DNA of 36,065 nt from Acidocella sp. (lineage in GTDB: Bacteria > Pseudomonadota > Alphaproteobacteria > Acetobacterales > Acetobacteraceae): NCBI GenBank assembly GCA_031291755.1, contig JARLIK010000011.1, forward strand, positions 1-36,065, given 5' to 3'. Position numbers and translations under genes: made by a program. The notes beneath the pieces are model-generated. The model did not search any database. It saw nothing but the letters and a program-made list of their open reading frames with translations, and was not told the DNA's origin. Of the stretch, positions 15,814 through 23,637 are shown piece by piece (positions within the stretch are counted from its first letter, which is position 1; every line of letters starts with the position of its first letter).

Positions 15814-16754
15814 CCTATGAGGCGACGTGTTTCGGGGATGAACAAATCATCCACGCTCACTTTTTGCGTGATGATGCCTTGCGTGATGGCGTTTTCTATC
15901 AGTTCTTCAATCATGGCGCGGCTCGCCTCAATGCCGTAGGGCAGGGGGTCGGGCATCACTTCCATGATTTTCAAATGCAGCTTATCGGCGGCATCCAGCT
16001 TTTCAATCTGCCCAGCCTTCAAGGCCGCTACATATTTCTTCTTGGACTCTGCGAAAGCGTTGAATACATCCGTCGCCAGGCCAGGATTGGCCTGCCAAAG
16101 CTCGTCCTTAATTACCACCAGATGGTTGATTGGGTAATAGCCATGGTCGCGCAGCGCGGCGAGGCCAATTTCTGTGCCGTTGGGCAGCAAGGGCGAGATA
16201 TCCGGGTGGTCAGATTCAACGCCAATCGCCGCCGCTAAATCACCTGAGGCGAGATGCTCGGCCATCGGCTTGCTCTTATCCATCGCCACCACATTGCCTG
16301 GTGCTTTATATTCGGTCACGTGCTCGTCGCCTGAAAGCACCCAGGTGACCTTCGAGAGATCAACTCCATGTTCGCGTTGCAACACGCTGCGTGCCCACAC
16401 ACCTGTGGTGACCGTATAGCCGCGATTCACGCCGACGCGCTTGCCTTCTAAATCCTTTGGCGTTTTGATACCGGCTTTGGTGTTCACCATAATCGCGCCA
16501 TGGTGGAAGCCGCGCACTAGAAACACCGGAATAGCGGTGAATTTTTTGCCGTGCGCCTTGGCCGTGATATAGGTGGTGATCGCCATTTCACAGATGTCAA
16601 AGCGGTTCTCACGCACCATGATGCGAAAGGCGTCCACCAGCACCGGGAATTCGGTGAAATCAAACTCAAAGCTTTTGGGCTTTACTGCACCGGTTTTTAG
16701 CGCCCGGTTATTGCCTTGGGTGCGGGTTACAGAATTATATTTTGGCAGAGACAT
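15810..16754 (-). CDS. 4,5-dihydroxyphthalate decarboxylase-like protein, copy A
   Basis: A protein of about 314 aa in the family annotated as 4,5-dihydroxyphthalate decarboxylase, which shares the fold of periplasmic solute-binding proteins. Typical blocks are FDICEMAITTYITA, IPVFLVRGFHHGAIMVN, KTPKDLEGKRVGVNRGYTVTTGVWARSVL and MPDPLPYGIEASR. The longest frame starts at 16784, but ATG 16754 has GAGGA 7 nt upstream and begins after the stop of the preceding gene, so 16754 is chosen. There is no signal peptide, so it is cytoplasmic and unlikely to be a transporter binding protein. It is the last gene of the tctA operon. It resembles copy B more than copy C by eye. Substrate not assignable. Confidence 0.72.
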   Translation of the reverse strand: MSLPKYNSVTRTQGNNRALKTGAVKPKSFEFDFTEFPVLVDAFRIMVRENRFDICEMAITTYITAKAHGKKFTAIPVFLVRGFHHGAIMVNTKAGIKTPKDLEGKRVGVNRGYTVTTGVWARSVLQREHGVDLSKVTWVLSGDEHVTEYKAPGNVVAMDKSKPMAEHLASGDLAAAIGVESDHPDISPLLPNGTEIGLAALRDHGYYPINHLVVIKDELWQANPGLATDVFNAFAESKKKYVAALKAGQIEKLDAADKLHLKIMEVMPDPLPYGIEASRAMIEELIENAITQGIITQKVSVDDLFIPETRRLIG

Positions 16755-16764
16755 CGCGTAATCC

Positions 16765-17727
16765 TCAGATTTTTTCTGGGTCAAAGAAAATTTTCTCCAT
16801 CGGCATCATCTCGGGGATGAGCTTCTGTTTCCAGGCGGCAAGCTGCAGCGCGTCAATGGTGGCGCGGTTGGGCGCCATGCCGTAAGGCAGCGGGTCTGGG
16901 CCGACAATTTTGGAGAGCTTCTGATATTTTTGGTCGCCGTCGGTCGTGGTGCCCAGTGTTTTTAGCCATTCGGTCTTGGCCTGTGCAAAGGCGTTGTAGA
17001 GCGACTTCGCCACCCAGGGGTAGTCAGCCAGCACGGCATCTTTTACCACAATTGTCGCATGCATTGGGTAGATGCCAGTGCGGTGATACCATTCAGCTTC
17101 CAATTCGGCCGCGTTCGGAAACATGTCTGGGTAGGCTGAGGTATCCTCAGTCTTCCAGCCACCCCCGGGCGCGCCGGAGCGGCCTATGCCCGCGTTAGCG
17201 GCAAAGCCAGCTGAGATTTCACCACTCTGCATCATTGAAAACAGTGACTGACCGGGCTTGGTGTGTTCCACATTCGATGGCAGTTTAAGTTGCGTGACAT
17301 GTTCCTCATCATCCACCACCCAGGTGACCTTGGAGGAATCCATGCCGTATTCTTCAGTGAAAATGCCGCGCGCCCAGACGCCGGTGGTTACCGAATAAGC
17401 GCGCACGCCAACTTTCTTGCCTTCTAAATCTTTTGGCGAGTGAATCCCCGCATCGAGCCGGACCAGCAGGCCACCATGATGAAAATGCCGTGTGACGAAA
17501 ATTGGCAAGCCGATGAAATTCGCGCCGACAGCGCGGGCGATCAGATAGGTTGTTGGTGCAAGCTCGCACACATCAAATTCTTCCTGCCGCACCATGCGCC
17601 GGTAGGCGGCAATCTGCGGCACGATGGTGATGAATTCCGGGTCCACGCCCTCAATGGGAATACTGCCATTCTTGATAGCGATGGTATGCGGATAATCAGC
17701 GATGGCGAGTTTAAGTTTCAGCAGCAT
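16765..17727 (-). CDS. 4,5-dihydroxyphthalate decarboxylase-like protein, copy B
   Basis: A 320-aa protein of the same family as its neighbour. It opens with LKLAIADYPHT, the typical first strand, then EGVDPEFI, EFDVCELAPTTYLIARA, IFVTRHFHHGGLLVR, KDLEGKKVGVRAYSVTTGVWARGIF and VGPDPLPYGMAPNRA. In phthalate catabolism Pht5 decarboxylates 4,5-dihydroxyphthalate to protocatechuate. It lacks a signal peptide. It overlaps the upstream small gene by 10 bp and precedes copy A by 10 bp, so the two are co-translated and may form a heteromer or act on successive intermediates. A stretch near residues 170-195 rich in Gly and Ala is not found in copy A. Confidence 0.75.
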   Translation of the reverse strand: MLLKLKLAIADYPHTIAIKNGSIPIEGVDPEFITIVPQIAAYRRMVRQEEFDVCELAPTTYLIARAVGANFIGLPIFVTRHFHHGGLLVRLDAGIHSPKDLEGKKVGVRAYSVTTGVWARGIFTEEYGMDSSKVTWVVDDEEHVTQLKLPSNVEHTKPGQSLFSMMQSGEISAGFAANAGIGRSGAPGGGWKTEDTSAYPDMFPNAAELEAEWYHRTGIYPMHATIVVKDAVLADYPWVAKSLYNAFAQAKTEWLKTLGTTTDGDQKYQKLSKIVGPDPLPYGMAPNRATIDALQLAAWKQKLIPEMMPMEKIFFDPEKI

Positions 17728-18029
17728 TCACACTCAATCCAATCTGGCACTATCAAGGCGTCCTTCATCCACCAGGGGGGCAGGTCGGCCTCGTCCACCT
17801 CTGCGGCGGGTTTGAAAACTTTAAATTGCCGGCGCTGTCCACTCTCCGGCCAAAAGGCAAATACGGTTTCAACCGGCGGACATCCCGGTATGGTGCAGGC
17901 TAGCTCGGTCACCATAACAATTGCGTCCTCTGAGAGCCTGAAATGTTCAAAGGTGAGGTGTTTCAAACGACGGACCGCCGCCTGGTTGGCCTTTCGAAAG
18001 AACGGCGAAACCGGAGCGGCGGTCGCCAA
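17718..18029 (-). CDS. Small protein of unknown function
   Basis: An open frame of about 103 aa between the alcohol dehydrogenase (5 bp upstream) and decarboxylase-like copy B (10-bp overlap). The start seems to be TTG; a later TTG at about residue 22 is possible. Visible features are LKHLTFEHFRLSEDA, then ELACTIPGCPPVETVFAFW, and a C-terminal W-I-E-C-E-C-C. Four of its five Cys residues are in the C-x(5)-C and C-x-C-C arrangements, so metal binding is conceivable. Its tight packing in the operon argues for a real gene. I do not recognise a function; an accessory or subunit for the neighbouring enzymes is a guess. Confidence 0.6.
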   Translation of the reverse strand: MATAAPVSPFFRKANQAAVRRLKHLTFEHFRLSEDAIVMVTELACTIPGCPPVETVFAFWPESGQRRQFKVFKPAAEVDEADLPPWWMKDALIVPDWIECECC

Positions 18030-18034
18030 CGATA

Positions 18035-19144
18035 TTACAGCCAGGGCATTAAGGAAGCGTGAATTACATCCTTCACGCCTGCATTGCCCACGGAGCGGAT
18101 CGCGAGGTCAACCTCATTCAAGCCAAAGCGGTGCGTGGTGATCTGATCGAGGTTAAACCGGCGTGAGGCTAGTTGCTGCAACGCCAATTCGCATGAGCGA
18201 TAGCTATGACCGCGGGCAGAATGCATGGTGATGAATTTCACGGTCATCTTCCCAATCGGGAAGTTCGGAAACTCTGGCATTTCACCCTGCACCACCATGG
18301 TGCCGCCTTTGCGTTTCAACGCCTCAATACCAAGCGTGATGGGGATGGTGCCGGCACCGGCGGTACAATCGAGCACCACGTCCACGCCTTCGCCACCTGT
18401 GATGTCTTTAATGCGTTGCAGAGGGTCTTCTTCATTCACGTCGATCACGTAGTCAGCGCCGAGCGACTTCGCCACTTCCAAACGGGCCTTGTCCTTGGAG
18501 GTGCCAGTGACGATGATAAGCGACGCGCCAGCTTGCTTGCAGATAACGGTCTGCGAAAGCCCCTGCTGACCGGGGCCCTGAATAAGGACCTTGCTGTTAT
18601 AGCCGACGCCACCGTCGAACAGCGACCATTCAACGCCGTTGGCCATCGGTGTAACGAGGCCAGCTAATTCTGGTGAAACGCCGGCGGGGACTTTATGCAC
18701 CACCGAGTTCCACGGCAGATAGACATATTGCGAGAAGCCGCCCCACAAATGTGGCGCACGCTCACAAGATGTGTAGCCATAGCGCAAACCTTCCGGGTTA
18801 TAGCGCCAGTCGGTCATTTCGCAGTGGCGGTATTCGCCTTTGTGGCACCATTCGCATTTGCCGCACATGACATAATGCTCAACGAACACCAGGTCGCCTT
18901 CCTTGAAGCCTTTGCGGCGGGTAAATTCACGACCAGCCTTGGCGATATAGCCGATGTTCTCATGCCCCATGATCACCGGCGCATTGGTCGGCGGGTTTTT
19001 ATAGAGCTTGACGTCGGTGCCGCAAATGCCGGCTACTTCCATCTTTAACAAAGCGGAATCTTCGCTGATTTCCGGCATCGGGAATTCCCGGATCTCGGTG
19101 GTGCTGGGGGCCGTACGCACGGCGGCAAGAACTTTTTGGGTCAT
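18035..19144 (-). CDS. Zinc-dependent alcohol dehydrogenase (MDR family)
   Basis: A 369-aa medium-chain dehydrogenase. Catalytic zinc ligands are visible in GICGTDVK (Cys about 41) and GHEN (His-Glu about 60-61). The structural zinc lobe shows four Cys in CGKCEWCHKGEYRHC. The Rossmann nucleotide loop is Gly-Pro-Gly-Gln-Gln-Gly, slightly different from the usual GxGxxG. It probably oxidises an alcohol or dihydrodiol-derived intermediate using NAD(P). It follows tctA by 33 bp and precedes the small unknown gene by 5 bp. In phthalate pathways the dihydrodiol dehydrogenase (Pht4) is of a different family, so the substrate cannot be assigned from homology. Confidence 0.85.
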   Translation of the reverse strand: MTQKVLAAVRTAPSTTEIREFPMPEISEDSALLKMEVAGICGTDVKLYKNPPTNAPVIMGHENIGYIAKAGREFTRRKGFKEGDLVFVEHYVMCGKCEWCHKGEYRHCEMTDWRYNPEGLRYGYTSCERAPHLWGGFSQYVYLPWNSVVHKVPAGVSPELAGLVTPMANGVEWSLFDGGVGYNSKVLIQGPGQQGLSQTVICKQAGASLIIVTGTSKDKARLEVAKSLGADYVIDVNEEDPLQRIKDITGGEGVDVVLDCTAGAGTIPITLGIEALKRKGGTMVVQGEMPEFPNFPIGKMTVKFITMHSARGHSYRSCELALQQLASRRFNLDQITTHRFGLNEVDLAIRSVGNAGVKDVIHASLMPWL

Positions 19145-19177
19145 GGAACCTTCAGTGATTAGTTAAGTGAAATTTGA

Positions 19178-20692
19178 TTAGACTGTGCCGGGAAGCTCTT
19201 TCGAACGTTTAAATAACCGTTTGAATATGAAAGCCGCTGGCAAATAAAGAATCGCTATGACGATCATAGAGAGCAGAAACATTGATACAGGATCTTCGAT
19301 AAAAATCCGCGGCGTGCCGCCCGAGATCATAATACTCTGGTCGTAATAGCGCTCGATCTCCCCGCCAAGAATAAGCGAAATAACCAGAGGCAAGCGCGGG
19401 TAGTCGATGACGGTTATGATGTAGCCGATTACGGCGAATGCCAGCGAGACGACAATATTGCCGATGTTCTGATTAACGGCCCAACTGCCAAGCACAGAAA
19501 TGCTGATCACCAGCGGAACCAGAACATTGGCCCGAATGACCGTAACCTTTGCCAAATACTTAGCGAGCAAAACACCTGCAATGGAGGCAAATACACAAGC
19601 CGCCACCAGCGCCCAGATCAATTCATAAATCAAATCCTGATGGTCGATCATCAACAGCGGTCCTGGATCCACACCATGCAGAATCAAGATCGCGAGGAAT
19701 ACCGCCATTTCAGCACTGCCGGGAATTCCGAAAGCCAGCGTCGGGATCAGCGTGCTGCAATCCTTGGCATTAATAGCCGCCTCAGGAGCGATCACGCCTT
19801 TTATGTTACCGTGACCATAGGTTTCGCGGTCATTGCCGGTTTGCGAGATGATCGAATATGAAGCAAATGCAGCGACCACGCCGCCAACGCCCGGAATGGC
19901 GCCGATCAATGTGCCCACCAGCGACCCGCTTAAAACAACTTTCCAATTCGTGAAGGTTGCTTTCACGCCTTCGAATGTCTCAGAAAATTTAAATGCATTC
20001 GCTGTTTTGGCGATGGTGCCACCAGAGACGAACAGGCGGATCATCTGAGTTAGCGGGAACAGGCCGATCAGCGCAGGTACTAATGGAATACCATTCCATA
20101 GGTAAGGTACGCCAAACGCATAACGAATATCGCCGGTGACTGCGTCGTAACCAATGGTTGAGATCATCAGCCCAAACATGCCTACCAGCAAACCTTCCAG
20201 CAATTTACCGCTGGACGTGAGCGAGACAATAACCAGGCCAAATACGCACATCAGGAAAAATTGCGGGGGGCCGAACGACAGAACAATGTCTCGCGCCAGC
20301 GGAATAATCAGCAGCAAAGCAAACGTGCCAATAATGCCCCCCATGGCATTGGCGCTGGCAGCCGCCCCAATGGCAAGCCCGCCCTTGCCCTTCTGCGCCA
20401 AAGGAAAACCGTCCAGACATGTCGCGGCGTTAGGGGCGGACCCAGGCGAGTTGATCAAGATTGCTGAAATCGAACCACCCATCGGCACACCGCCCATCAC
20501 GCCGGCTGACAGTGCAATCGAGGTCGCTGTATCAAGGCCGAAGGTCAACGGGATCAGCAAAGTGAGACCAGTTGTACCGCCAAGGCCGGGAACCAAGCCA
20601 AAGAACATCCCGAAGCCAACACCGGCAATCAAGTACAAAATATCTTTTAATACGAATAGGCTCTCGAAACCGCTCATCCAAACACTGAACAT
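19178..20692 (-). CDS. tctA: Tripartite tricarboxylate transporter large permease, TctA family
   Basis: A 504-aa inner-membrane protein with about 11-12 hydrophobic segments. TctA landmarks are GLVPGLGGTTGLTLLIPLTF near residue 33, GGVPMGGSISAILINSPGS (about 67-85) and the second copy of the Gly-rich motif, GAIPGVGGVVAAFASY, about residue 261. TctA works with the small TctB and a periplasmic TctC to import carboxylates using an ion gradient. It is the first gene of the leftward operon, preceded by a weak GGGAAGAG ribosome site. No TctB gene was found next to it; a TctC-type gene lies 13 kb away in the same island (33621). Imports a carboxylated substrate, possibly aromatic; this is inference. 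Confidence 0.92.
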   Translation of the reverse strand: MFSVWMSGFESLFVLKDILYLIAGVGFGMFFGLVPGLGGTTGLTLLIPLTFGLDTATSIALSAGVMGGVPMGGSISAILINSPGSAPNAATCLDGFPLAQKGKGGLAIGAAASANAMGGIIGTFALLLIIPLARDIVLSFGPPQFFLMCVFGLVIVSLTSSGKLLEGLLVGMFGLMISTIGYDAVTGDIRYAFGVPYLWNGIPLVPALIGLFPLTQMIRLFVSGGTIAKTANAFKFSETFEGVKATFTNWKVVLSGSLVGTLIGAIPGVGGVVAAFASYSIISQTGNDRETYGHGNIKGVIAPEAAINAKDCSTLIPTLAFGIPGSAEMAVFLAILILHGVDPGPLLMIDHQDLIYELIWALVAACVFASIAGVLLAKYLAKVTVIRANVLVPLVISISVLGSWAVNQNIGNIVVSLAFAVIGYIITVIDYPRLPLVISLILGGEIERYYDQSIMISGGTPRIFIEDPVSMFLLSMIVIAILYLPAAFIFKRLFKRSKELPGTV

Positions 20693-20850
20693 TTTTTTCT
20701 CTTCCCGCCTCAGATCGGCATGACGCCATCTTGGTTCGCTTTAACGCACCGCTCTTTGGAAAACACATTACACAATGAGGCCCCAGGACGACAGGGCGCC
20801 CAGACCGCATTTGCGATAATAAAAACCTCTCCTTAACTTCCCCCGACAAT

Positions 20851-20871
20851 GCACAACAGACTATGTTGTGC
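20851..20871. promoter_or_regulatory. Perfect 21-bp palindrome, candidate operator
   Basis: GCACAACA-GACTA-TGTTGTGC has 8-bp perfect arms around 5 bp. It lies just downstream of the leftward promoter for tctA. Size and AT-rich centre fit an IclR-family or similar dimer site, but its sequence differs from the GTTCG-N5-CGAAC operators. Confidence 0.5.
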
Positions 20872-20875
20872 GTAT

Positions 20876-20892
20876 TGCGAACCTTTGTCGCA
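20876..20892. promoter_or_regulatory. 17-bp inverted repeat between divergent promoters
   Basis: TGCGA-ACCTTTG-TCGCA has 5-bp perfect arms. It overlaps the -35 box of the rightward promoter and the start-site area of the leftward promoter, a good position for autoregulation by the IclR protein. Confidence 0.4.
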
Positions 20893-20912
20893 TAATACGA
20901 TCATACTATAAT
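20885..20912 (+). promoter_or_regulatory. Promoter toward the IclR gene
   Basis: TTGTCG (20885-20890), a 16-bp spacer and a perfect TATAAT (20907-20912). It reads toward the regulator and perhaps the EutA-cupin genes behind it. Confidence 0.5.
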
Positions 20913-20919
20913 TCGTCAA
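20892..20919 (-). promoter_or_regulatory. Promoter toward tctA, overlapping the rightward promoter
   Basis: On the minus strand TTGACG (20914-20919) and TATTAT (20892-20897) are 16 bp apart. It overlaps the opposite promoter almost completely, so the two should exclude each other. Confidence 0.5.
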
Positions 20920-21155
20920 GCGGCGACGTTCAAAGCAAGTCGGTTTTAGATATTCTTCATTGGCCAAATTGGGGGTATTTGCAAATTTGCTGCTATGCAG
21001 CGGAGTTAGAGCCGCGGGGCTGGCCTAATTATTCTGCTCAGCGCGACCGTAGCTAAAAAATTGAATGATTGACGGCGCCTTGCTCGGCTTCGAAAATCTG
21101 CTTGACCTTGTGTGAGCATCATCTTATGTTCCGCATGAAGGAGAGCTATTCCTCT

Positions 21156-21962
21156 ATGCGGAACGCACAAAAAGACGGGAGGTTGTCATCGGTGGCAACG
21201 GCTATGCTGCTGTTGAAAAGCTTTACCGATGAACATAATGAGCTGGGTATTGGCGCATTGTCGCGCCAGCTTGGTCTTGCCAAAAGCACCGTTCATCGTC
21301 TCGCATCGACGCTCTTGGATGCTGGTATGCTCGATCAGAACAAAGAAACCGGGAAATATCGGCTTGGTTTGACTATTTTTGAGTTGGGCATGTTGGCCCG
21401 CCGAAAAATGGATATTTACAACGAAGCAAAAATTTTTCTACGCGAACTGCGCGAGAAGACTCAGGAAACGGTCAATCTGGCGATTATGCGTGATGATAGC
21501 CTGATATACTTGAACAGTCTGGAAGGCCCGAGTGCTATAAAGGTACGTTCCCATATGGGCCTGCGTTTATCAGCCCATTGTTCTGCTGAGGGTAAAGTTT
21601 TGCTGGCTTTTGGTGCACCAGATGACCAGGCCAGAGTTGTCGCGCAAGGTTTGTCCCGTCAAACGCTCAATACCATTACCGACCCTGCGGCTTTCGCCGA
21701 GGAGATGAAGCTGGTTGAAGATCGTGGTTACGCCACTGATTATGAAGAGAGCGAAGTTGGCGTGCGGTCAATTGCTGTGCCGGTATTTTCGGGTGATCAT
21801 GATGTTGCGGCGGCAGTTGGAATCTCCGGCCCGGTGCAACGTCTCACCAAACGTACGCTAATTTCATATCTTCCGGCTCTAACCCGCGCGGCCGAAGCTA
21901 TATCAATAAAGCTGGGCGCTAGCCCGCGCTATACGCCACCAGCGTTACGGGTAGCAAGATAG
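21156..21962 (+). CDS. IclR family transcriptional regulator
   Basis: A 268-aa regulator. The N-terminal winged helix-turn-helix spans about residues 9-70, with LGIGALSRQLGLAKSTVHRLASTLLDAGML as recognition region, followed by the IclR effector domain with SAHCSAEGKVLLAF near 143 and a C-terminal EESEVGVRSIAVPVF block. The frame is open from a TTG at 21069; ATG 21156 is chosen because AAGGAGAG precedes it by 10-12 nt and the helix-turn-helix then starts near residue 10. ATG 21126 is the alternative. IclR regulators of the PcaR/PobR/PcaU type control aromatic catabolism. It is divergent from tctA and is the probable binder of the repeated 15-bp operators. Its stop overlaps the next gene's possible GTG start. 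Confidence 0.9.
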   Translation: MRNAQKDGRLSSVATAMLLLKSFTDEHNELGIGALSRQLGLAKSTVHRLASTLLDAGMLDQNKETGKYRLGLTIFELGMLARRKMDIYNEAKIFLRELREKTQETVNLAIMRDDSLIYLNSLEGPSAIKVRSHMGLRLSAHCSAEGKVLLAFGAPDDQARVVAQGLSRQTLNTITDPAAFAEEMKLVEDRGYATDYEESEVGVRSIAVPVFSGDHDVAAAVGISGPVQRLTKRTLISYLPALTRAAEAISIKLGASPRYTPPALRVAR

Positions 21963-21967
21963 TGCTT

Positions 21968-23593
21968 ATGCTTTCAAAAATTATGAGTGTCCCCCCTGCC
22001 ATCATCGCCCATGAATGGGAGGAGGATCACTATCACGATCACGATGATTTCGCGCTTGATCACAACCCACAGGAAGATGGATTGTGGCAGTCTGATAATG
22101 TCGAACTGATTAGCGTTGGGATTGATATCGGATCTTCCGGCACCCAAGTCGTGTTCTCGCGCATCATGTTGCAACGCGGTGGCGACCAACTATCAAGCCG
22201 CTACTTTGTAGTTTCACGCGAGCAGCTTTACCAATCACCGGTGTCGCTCACACCTTATGCAGCCGGGTTGTTGATCGACAAAACCGCCTTGGGTGCCATA
22301 ATCGACGACGCATACAATGCAGCCGGCCTCGCTCCATCGCAGGTTGATACTGGGGCAGTTATCCTTACTGGTGAGGCGTTAAGGCGAGAAAATGCCCATA
22401 ATATTGCTGATATTTTAGCGGCTCATGGTGGAGATTTTGTTTGCACGATGGCCGGGCATCATATCGAAGCTATGCTCGCCGCATATGGTTCGGGTGCAGC
22501 ATGGGCTTCGAATGAGCAGCATAAGCGTGTTCTTAATATCGATATTGGTGGCGGCACCACAAAATTCGCCATCCTCGAATCTGGCCGCGTTACAGCAACC
22601 GCTGCAATTCATATCGGTGGCCGGCTGCATGTTTATGATTCTGCGCAGCGGCTCACGCGTCTTGAACCGGCTGGTCAGGCGCTAGCTGCATCTGCAGGCT
22701 TCAACTGGCAGCTTGATGACCAGGTGCCTAATAACGAGAAAGATGCCGTTGCGGCGTGGATGGCCCGCGCCATCGTCGCAGCCGTAACTGAAGGAGAGCA
22801 TTCGCCTGATTTAGAGGCTTTCTGGCTCACCGAAAAATTGCCAAGACTCGATGGCATTGAGGCCGTGATGTTTTCTGGTGGCGTTTCCGAGTTTGTATAC
22901 GGCCACGAAGACCGTGATTTTAGCGACATGGGAAAATTGATCGGCAACAAATTAGGCCAGATGCTCGCCAAAGGCGAGTTACCATGGGCCGCACTGCCGG
23001 CGGGAGCTGGAATTCATGCTACCGCTTTGGGTTTATCAGAATATTCGGTGCAACTAAGCGGCAATACAATTTACGTGCCCGACCCAGAGGCGGTATTGCC
23101 ACGCCGCAATTTGCGAGTGATGCAGCCAGCGTATGAGTTCTCCGAAGTTGTTAATTCGGAGGCGATTGCCTTAGCAATTACCGATTGTTTAAATAAGTTT
23201 GATGTCCACCACGGCGAGGACGATTTTGTGCTGGCCTTTCATTGGTCCGGTACGCCGCGTTATGAACGGATTGCAGCCTTTGCTAAGGGTTTGGCTATGG
23301 GTATGCCGGATGCCATGCAATCCAGCCTGCCGGTATATGTTGTGATAGACGGCGACATAGCCCGCACGTTAGGGCGGATTTTGCAGCATGAACTCCATGT
23401 ACGTGCACCATTGTTGATTGTGGATGGTGTCAATTTGGCAGATTTCGACTACATTGATTTTGGCACAGTGAGAATACCGTCCAACACTGTTCCCATCACC
23501 ATTAAATCTCTGCTGTTCTCAAAAGACCCGAGAATGGCGCATGAGCATGGACACGACCACGACCATCATCACCCGCATGATCATACGCATTGA
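21968..23593 (+). CDS. EutA-like ATPase with His-rich tails (copy 1)
   Basis: A protein of about 541 aa matching the ethanolamine ammonia-lyase reactivating factor family (EutA, actin/Hsp70-like ATPase). Visible motifs are phosphate-1 GIDIGSSGTQVVFSR (about 51-65), TGEALRRENAHN, a GxGSGA block, phosphate-2 NIDIGGGTTKFAI (about 190-202) and the adenosine motif MFSGGVSEFVYG (about 301). EutA exchanges damaged for intact adenosylcobalamin in EutBC, but no eutB, eutC or other B12 enzyme is in the window. The N-terminus (His-Tyr-His-Asp-His) and the last 19 residues (ten His) are metal-binding-like, as in nickel or cobalt insertion GTPases. GTG 21962 and ATG 21983 are other possible starts. A bicupin gene follows after 44 bp. 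Role as reactivase or metal-insertion factor for the bicupin is inference. Confidence 0.8.
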   Translation: MLSKIMSVPPAIIAHEWEEDHYHDHDDFALDHNPQEDGLWQSDNVELISVGIDIGSSGTQVVFSRIMLQRGGDQLSSRYFVVSREQLYQSPVSLTPYAAGLLIDKTALGAIIDDAYNAAGLAPSQVDTGAVILTGEALRRENAHNIADILAAHGGDFVCTMAGHHIEAMLAAYGSGAAWASNEQHKRVLNIDIGGGTTKFAILESGRVTATAAIHIGGRLHVYDSAQRLTRLEPAGQALAASAGFNWQLDDQVPNNEKDAVAAWMARAIVAAVTEGEHSPDLEAFWLTEKLPRLDGIEAVMFSGGVSEFVYGHEDRDFSDMGKLIGNKLGQMLAKGELPWAALPAGAGIHATALGLSEYSVQLSGNTIYVPDPEAVLPRRNLRVMQPAYEFSEVVNSEAIALAITDCLNKFDVHHGEDDFVLAFHWSGTPRYERIAAFAKGLAMGMPDAMQSSLPVYVVIDGDIARTLGRILQHELHVRAPLLIVDGVNLADFDYIDFGTVRIPSNTVPITIKSLLFSKDPRMAHEHGHDHDHHHPHDHTH

Positions 23594-23637
23594 TACCGAA
23601 TTTCTAACGCTCACGATCCTTATGGAGGACAGCAGAC

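Larger units (their letters stand above)
20693..21155. other. Divergent control region between tctA and the IclR gene
   Basis: About 460 bp without a convincing gene. It holds two overlapping, oppositely directed promoters and two palindromes (described separately) at 20851-20919. The tctA leader would be about 190 nt and the iclR leader about 235 nt. Short open frames across it have no supporting motifs. A purine-rich AAGGAGAGG (minus strand, near 20830) precedes only a short frame that runs into tctA out of frame. Confidence 0.5.

Noticed and set aside
15810..16754. Copy A as a periplasmic ABC or TTT binding protein
   Set aside because: No signal peptide or lipobox, and no ABC transporter genes adjacent; family text fits decarboxylase-like proteins better.
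20734..20749. GTTCG-CTTTAA-CGCAC as a fourth PcaR-like operator
   Set aside because: Spacing is 6 rather than 5, arms are not symmetric, and it lies far from a -10 box.
20532..20849. Short leftward frame before tctA, considered as a missing tctB
   Set aside because: It is mostly polar, without the four hydrophobic segments of TctB, and runs into tctA in another frame.
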